The position numbers were made by a program, and so were the translations under genes. This document shows positions 6,867 to 7,051 of a stretch of DNA of 7,051 nt, piece by piece. Every line of letters begins with the position of its first letter. Position 1 is the stretch's first letter. The notes under the pieces are model-generated. The model made no database searches. It was not told the DNA's origin and was given only the letters and a program-made list of their open reading frames with translations. The stretch is taken from the NCBI GenBank assembly GCA_934370915.1, contig CAKRNI010000130.1, positions 1 to 7,051 of the forward strand, written 5' to 3'. The stretch is from an uncultured Lachnospiraceae bacterium. GTDB taxonomy: Bacteria; Bacillota; Clostridia; Lachnospirales; Lachnospiraceae.

Positions 6867-6897
6867 GTCGGCCGGTGCATGGGGGAGTCCGGCCGAC
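6867..6897. repeat. Perfect 9-bp GC-rich inverted repeat upstream of the dehydrogenase gene
   Basis: GTCGGCCGG (6867-6875) and CCGGCCGAC (6889-6897) enclose a 13-nt loop. It lies about 13 nt upstream of the dehydrogenase ribosome binding site on the transcribed strand. No U-run follows immediately, so a leader or intercistronic stem is more likely than a terminator. Confidence 0.5.
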
Positions 6898-6911
6898 AGG
6901 CAGTTTAACAA

Positions 6912-6940
6912 ACTATAATGGTGTACGGCGGCTGTCTCAC
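6912..6940 (-). promoter_or_regulatory. Weak candidate promoter upstream of the dehydrogenase gene
   Basis: On the minus strand GTGAGA (6935-6940) and TATAGT (6912-6917) are 17 bp apart, matching consensus at 4 and 5 of 6 positions. It would start an internal transcript near 6905 whose leader contains the 6867-6897 stem. The -35 box lies in the loop of the neighbouring hairpin. The evidence is suggestive only. Confidence 0.25.
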
Positions 6941-6963
6941 AGGGAGGAAAAGGACTGCCGCCG
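6926..6963. repeat. GC-rich hairpin after the FAD-linked oxidase gene
   Basis: Arms 6926-6936 and 6953-6963 pair over 11 positions with one mismatch, including seven consecutive GC pairs (CGGCGGC/GCCGCCG), around a 16-nt loop. It begins 10 nt after the oxidase stop codon on the minus strand. The following sequence lacks a U-run, so transcription probably continues into the dehydrogenase gene. It may stabilise the 3' end of the upstream message. Confidence 0.5.
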
Positions 6964-6973
6964 GGATCAGCTT

Positions 6974-7051
6974 TTATGCCTCTTCTTTCGGATCGTAGCA
7001 GATCTTGCCCGGGTTTAAGATCATCTTCGGGTCGAAGGTCTCCTTGATGCC
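6974..7051 (-). CDS. C-terminal end of a GlcD-type FAD-linked oxidase (partial)
   Basis: Only the last 25 codons and the TAA stop lie in the window; the rest continues past the right edge. The peptide reads G-I-K-E-T-F-D-P-K-M-I-L-N-P-G-K-I and then a short tail. The F-D-P-x-x-I-L-N-P-G-K pattern is the standard C terminus of FAD-binding oxidases of the GlcD/lactate dehydrogenase family (vanillyl-alcohol oxidase fold). Such enzymes oxidise 2-hydroxyacids such as lactate or glycolate, and in some anaerobes they work with an EtfAB pair. It is 134 bp upstream of the dehydrogenase gene on the same strand and is probably in the same operon. The substrate cannot be judged from this fragment. Confidence 0.82.
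   Translation of the reverse strand, partial: GIKETFDPKMILNPGKICYDPKEEA

Noticed and set aside
6905..6911. TTAACAA, half of a Rex (redox-sensing repressor) site, upstream of the dehydrogenase gene
   Set aside because: Rex often controls clostridial etf operons, but the other half-site (TTGTTAA four bases away) is absent; the seven bases at 6894-6900 do not match at all.

Overview
The window looks like chromosomal DNA of an anaerobic, moderate-GC Firmicute. A Lachnospiraceae-like (Clostridium cluster XIVa) gut clostridium fits best. This is inferred from the style of the class A penicillin-binding protein with its cysteine-containing tail, the AGGAGG-type ribosome binding sites, and an acyl-CoA dehydrogenase/EtfBA operon of the kind fermenting clostridia carry. 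There is no direct taxonomic marker such as rRNA.

Layout. (1) Positions 50-703, minus strand: an IMPACT/YigZ family protein whose real start is set by a strong ribosome binding site. It is not the much longer open frame that runs up to 865. (2) Positions 704-929: a 226-bp AT-rich divergent intergenic region. It holds an extended -10 promoter for the rightward gene, a weaker candidate promoter for yigZ, and a perfect 15-bp palindrome. (3) Positions 930-3635, plus strand: a bifunctional class A penicillin-binding protein of 901 residues with all catalytic motifs intact and a duplicated Cys/His module near its C terminus. (4) Positions 3646-3693: a symmetrical 17-bp stem with an A-tract on one side and a T-tract on the other, serving as a bidirectional terminator between convergent genes. 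(5) Positions 3733-7051, minus strand, transcribed right to left: the end of a GlcD-type FAD-linked oxidase, an acyl-CoA dehydrogenase, etfB and etfA. These four genes are separated by 89-135 bp gaps that contain inverted repeats.

How the genes work together. The right half is an electron-transfer module. EtfA and EtfB form the flavoprotein heterodimer, and the acyl-CoA dehydrogenase is its obvious partner. A GlcD-type oxidase, which in other anaerobes can be an Etf-linked lactate dehydrogenase, lies directly upstream and may be a second partner. Whether this Etf performs flavin-based electron bifurcation, and what the dehydrogenase substrates are, cannot be settled from the sequence. The left half is housekeeping: cell-wall synthesis and a conserved protein of uncertain role. 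I see no mobile element, CRISPR array, tRNA, rRNA or defence system, and no clearly new system. The points most worth a second look are the oxidase/dehydrogenase/Etf grouping, the non-standard nucleotide-binding loop in EtfB, the duplicated Cys module of the penicillin-binding protein, and the hairpins in the operon gaps.
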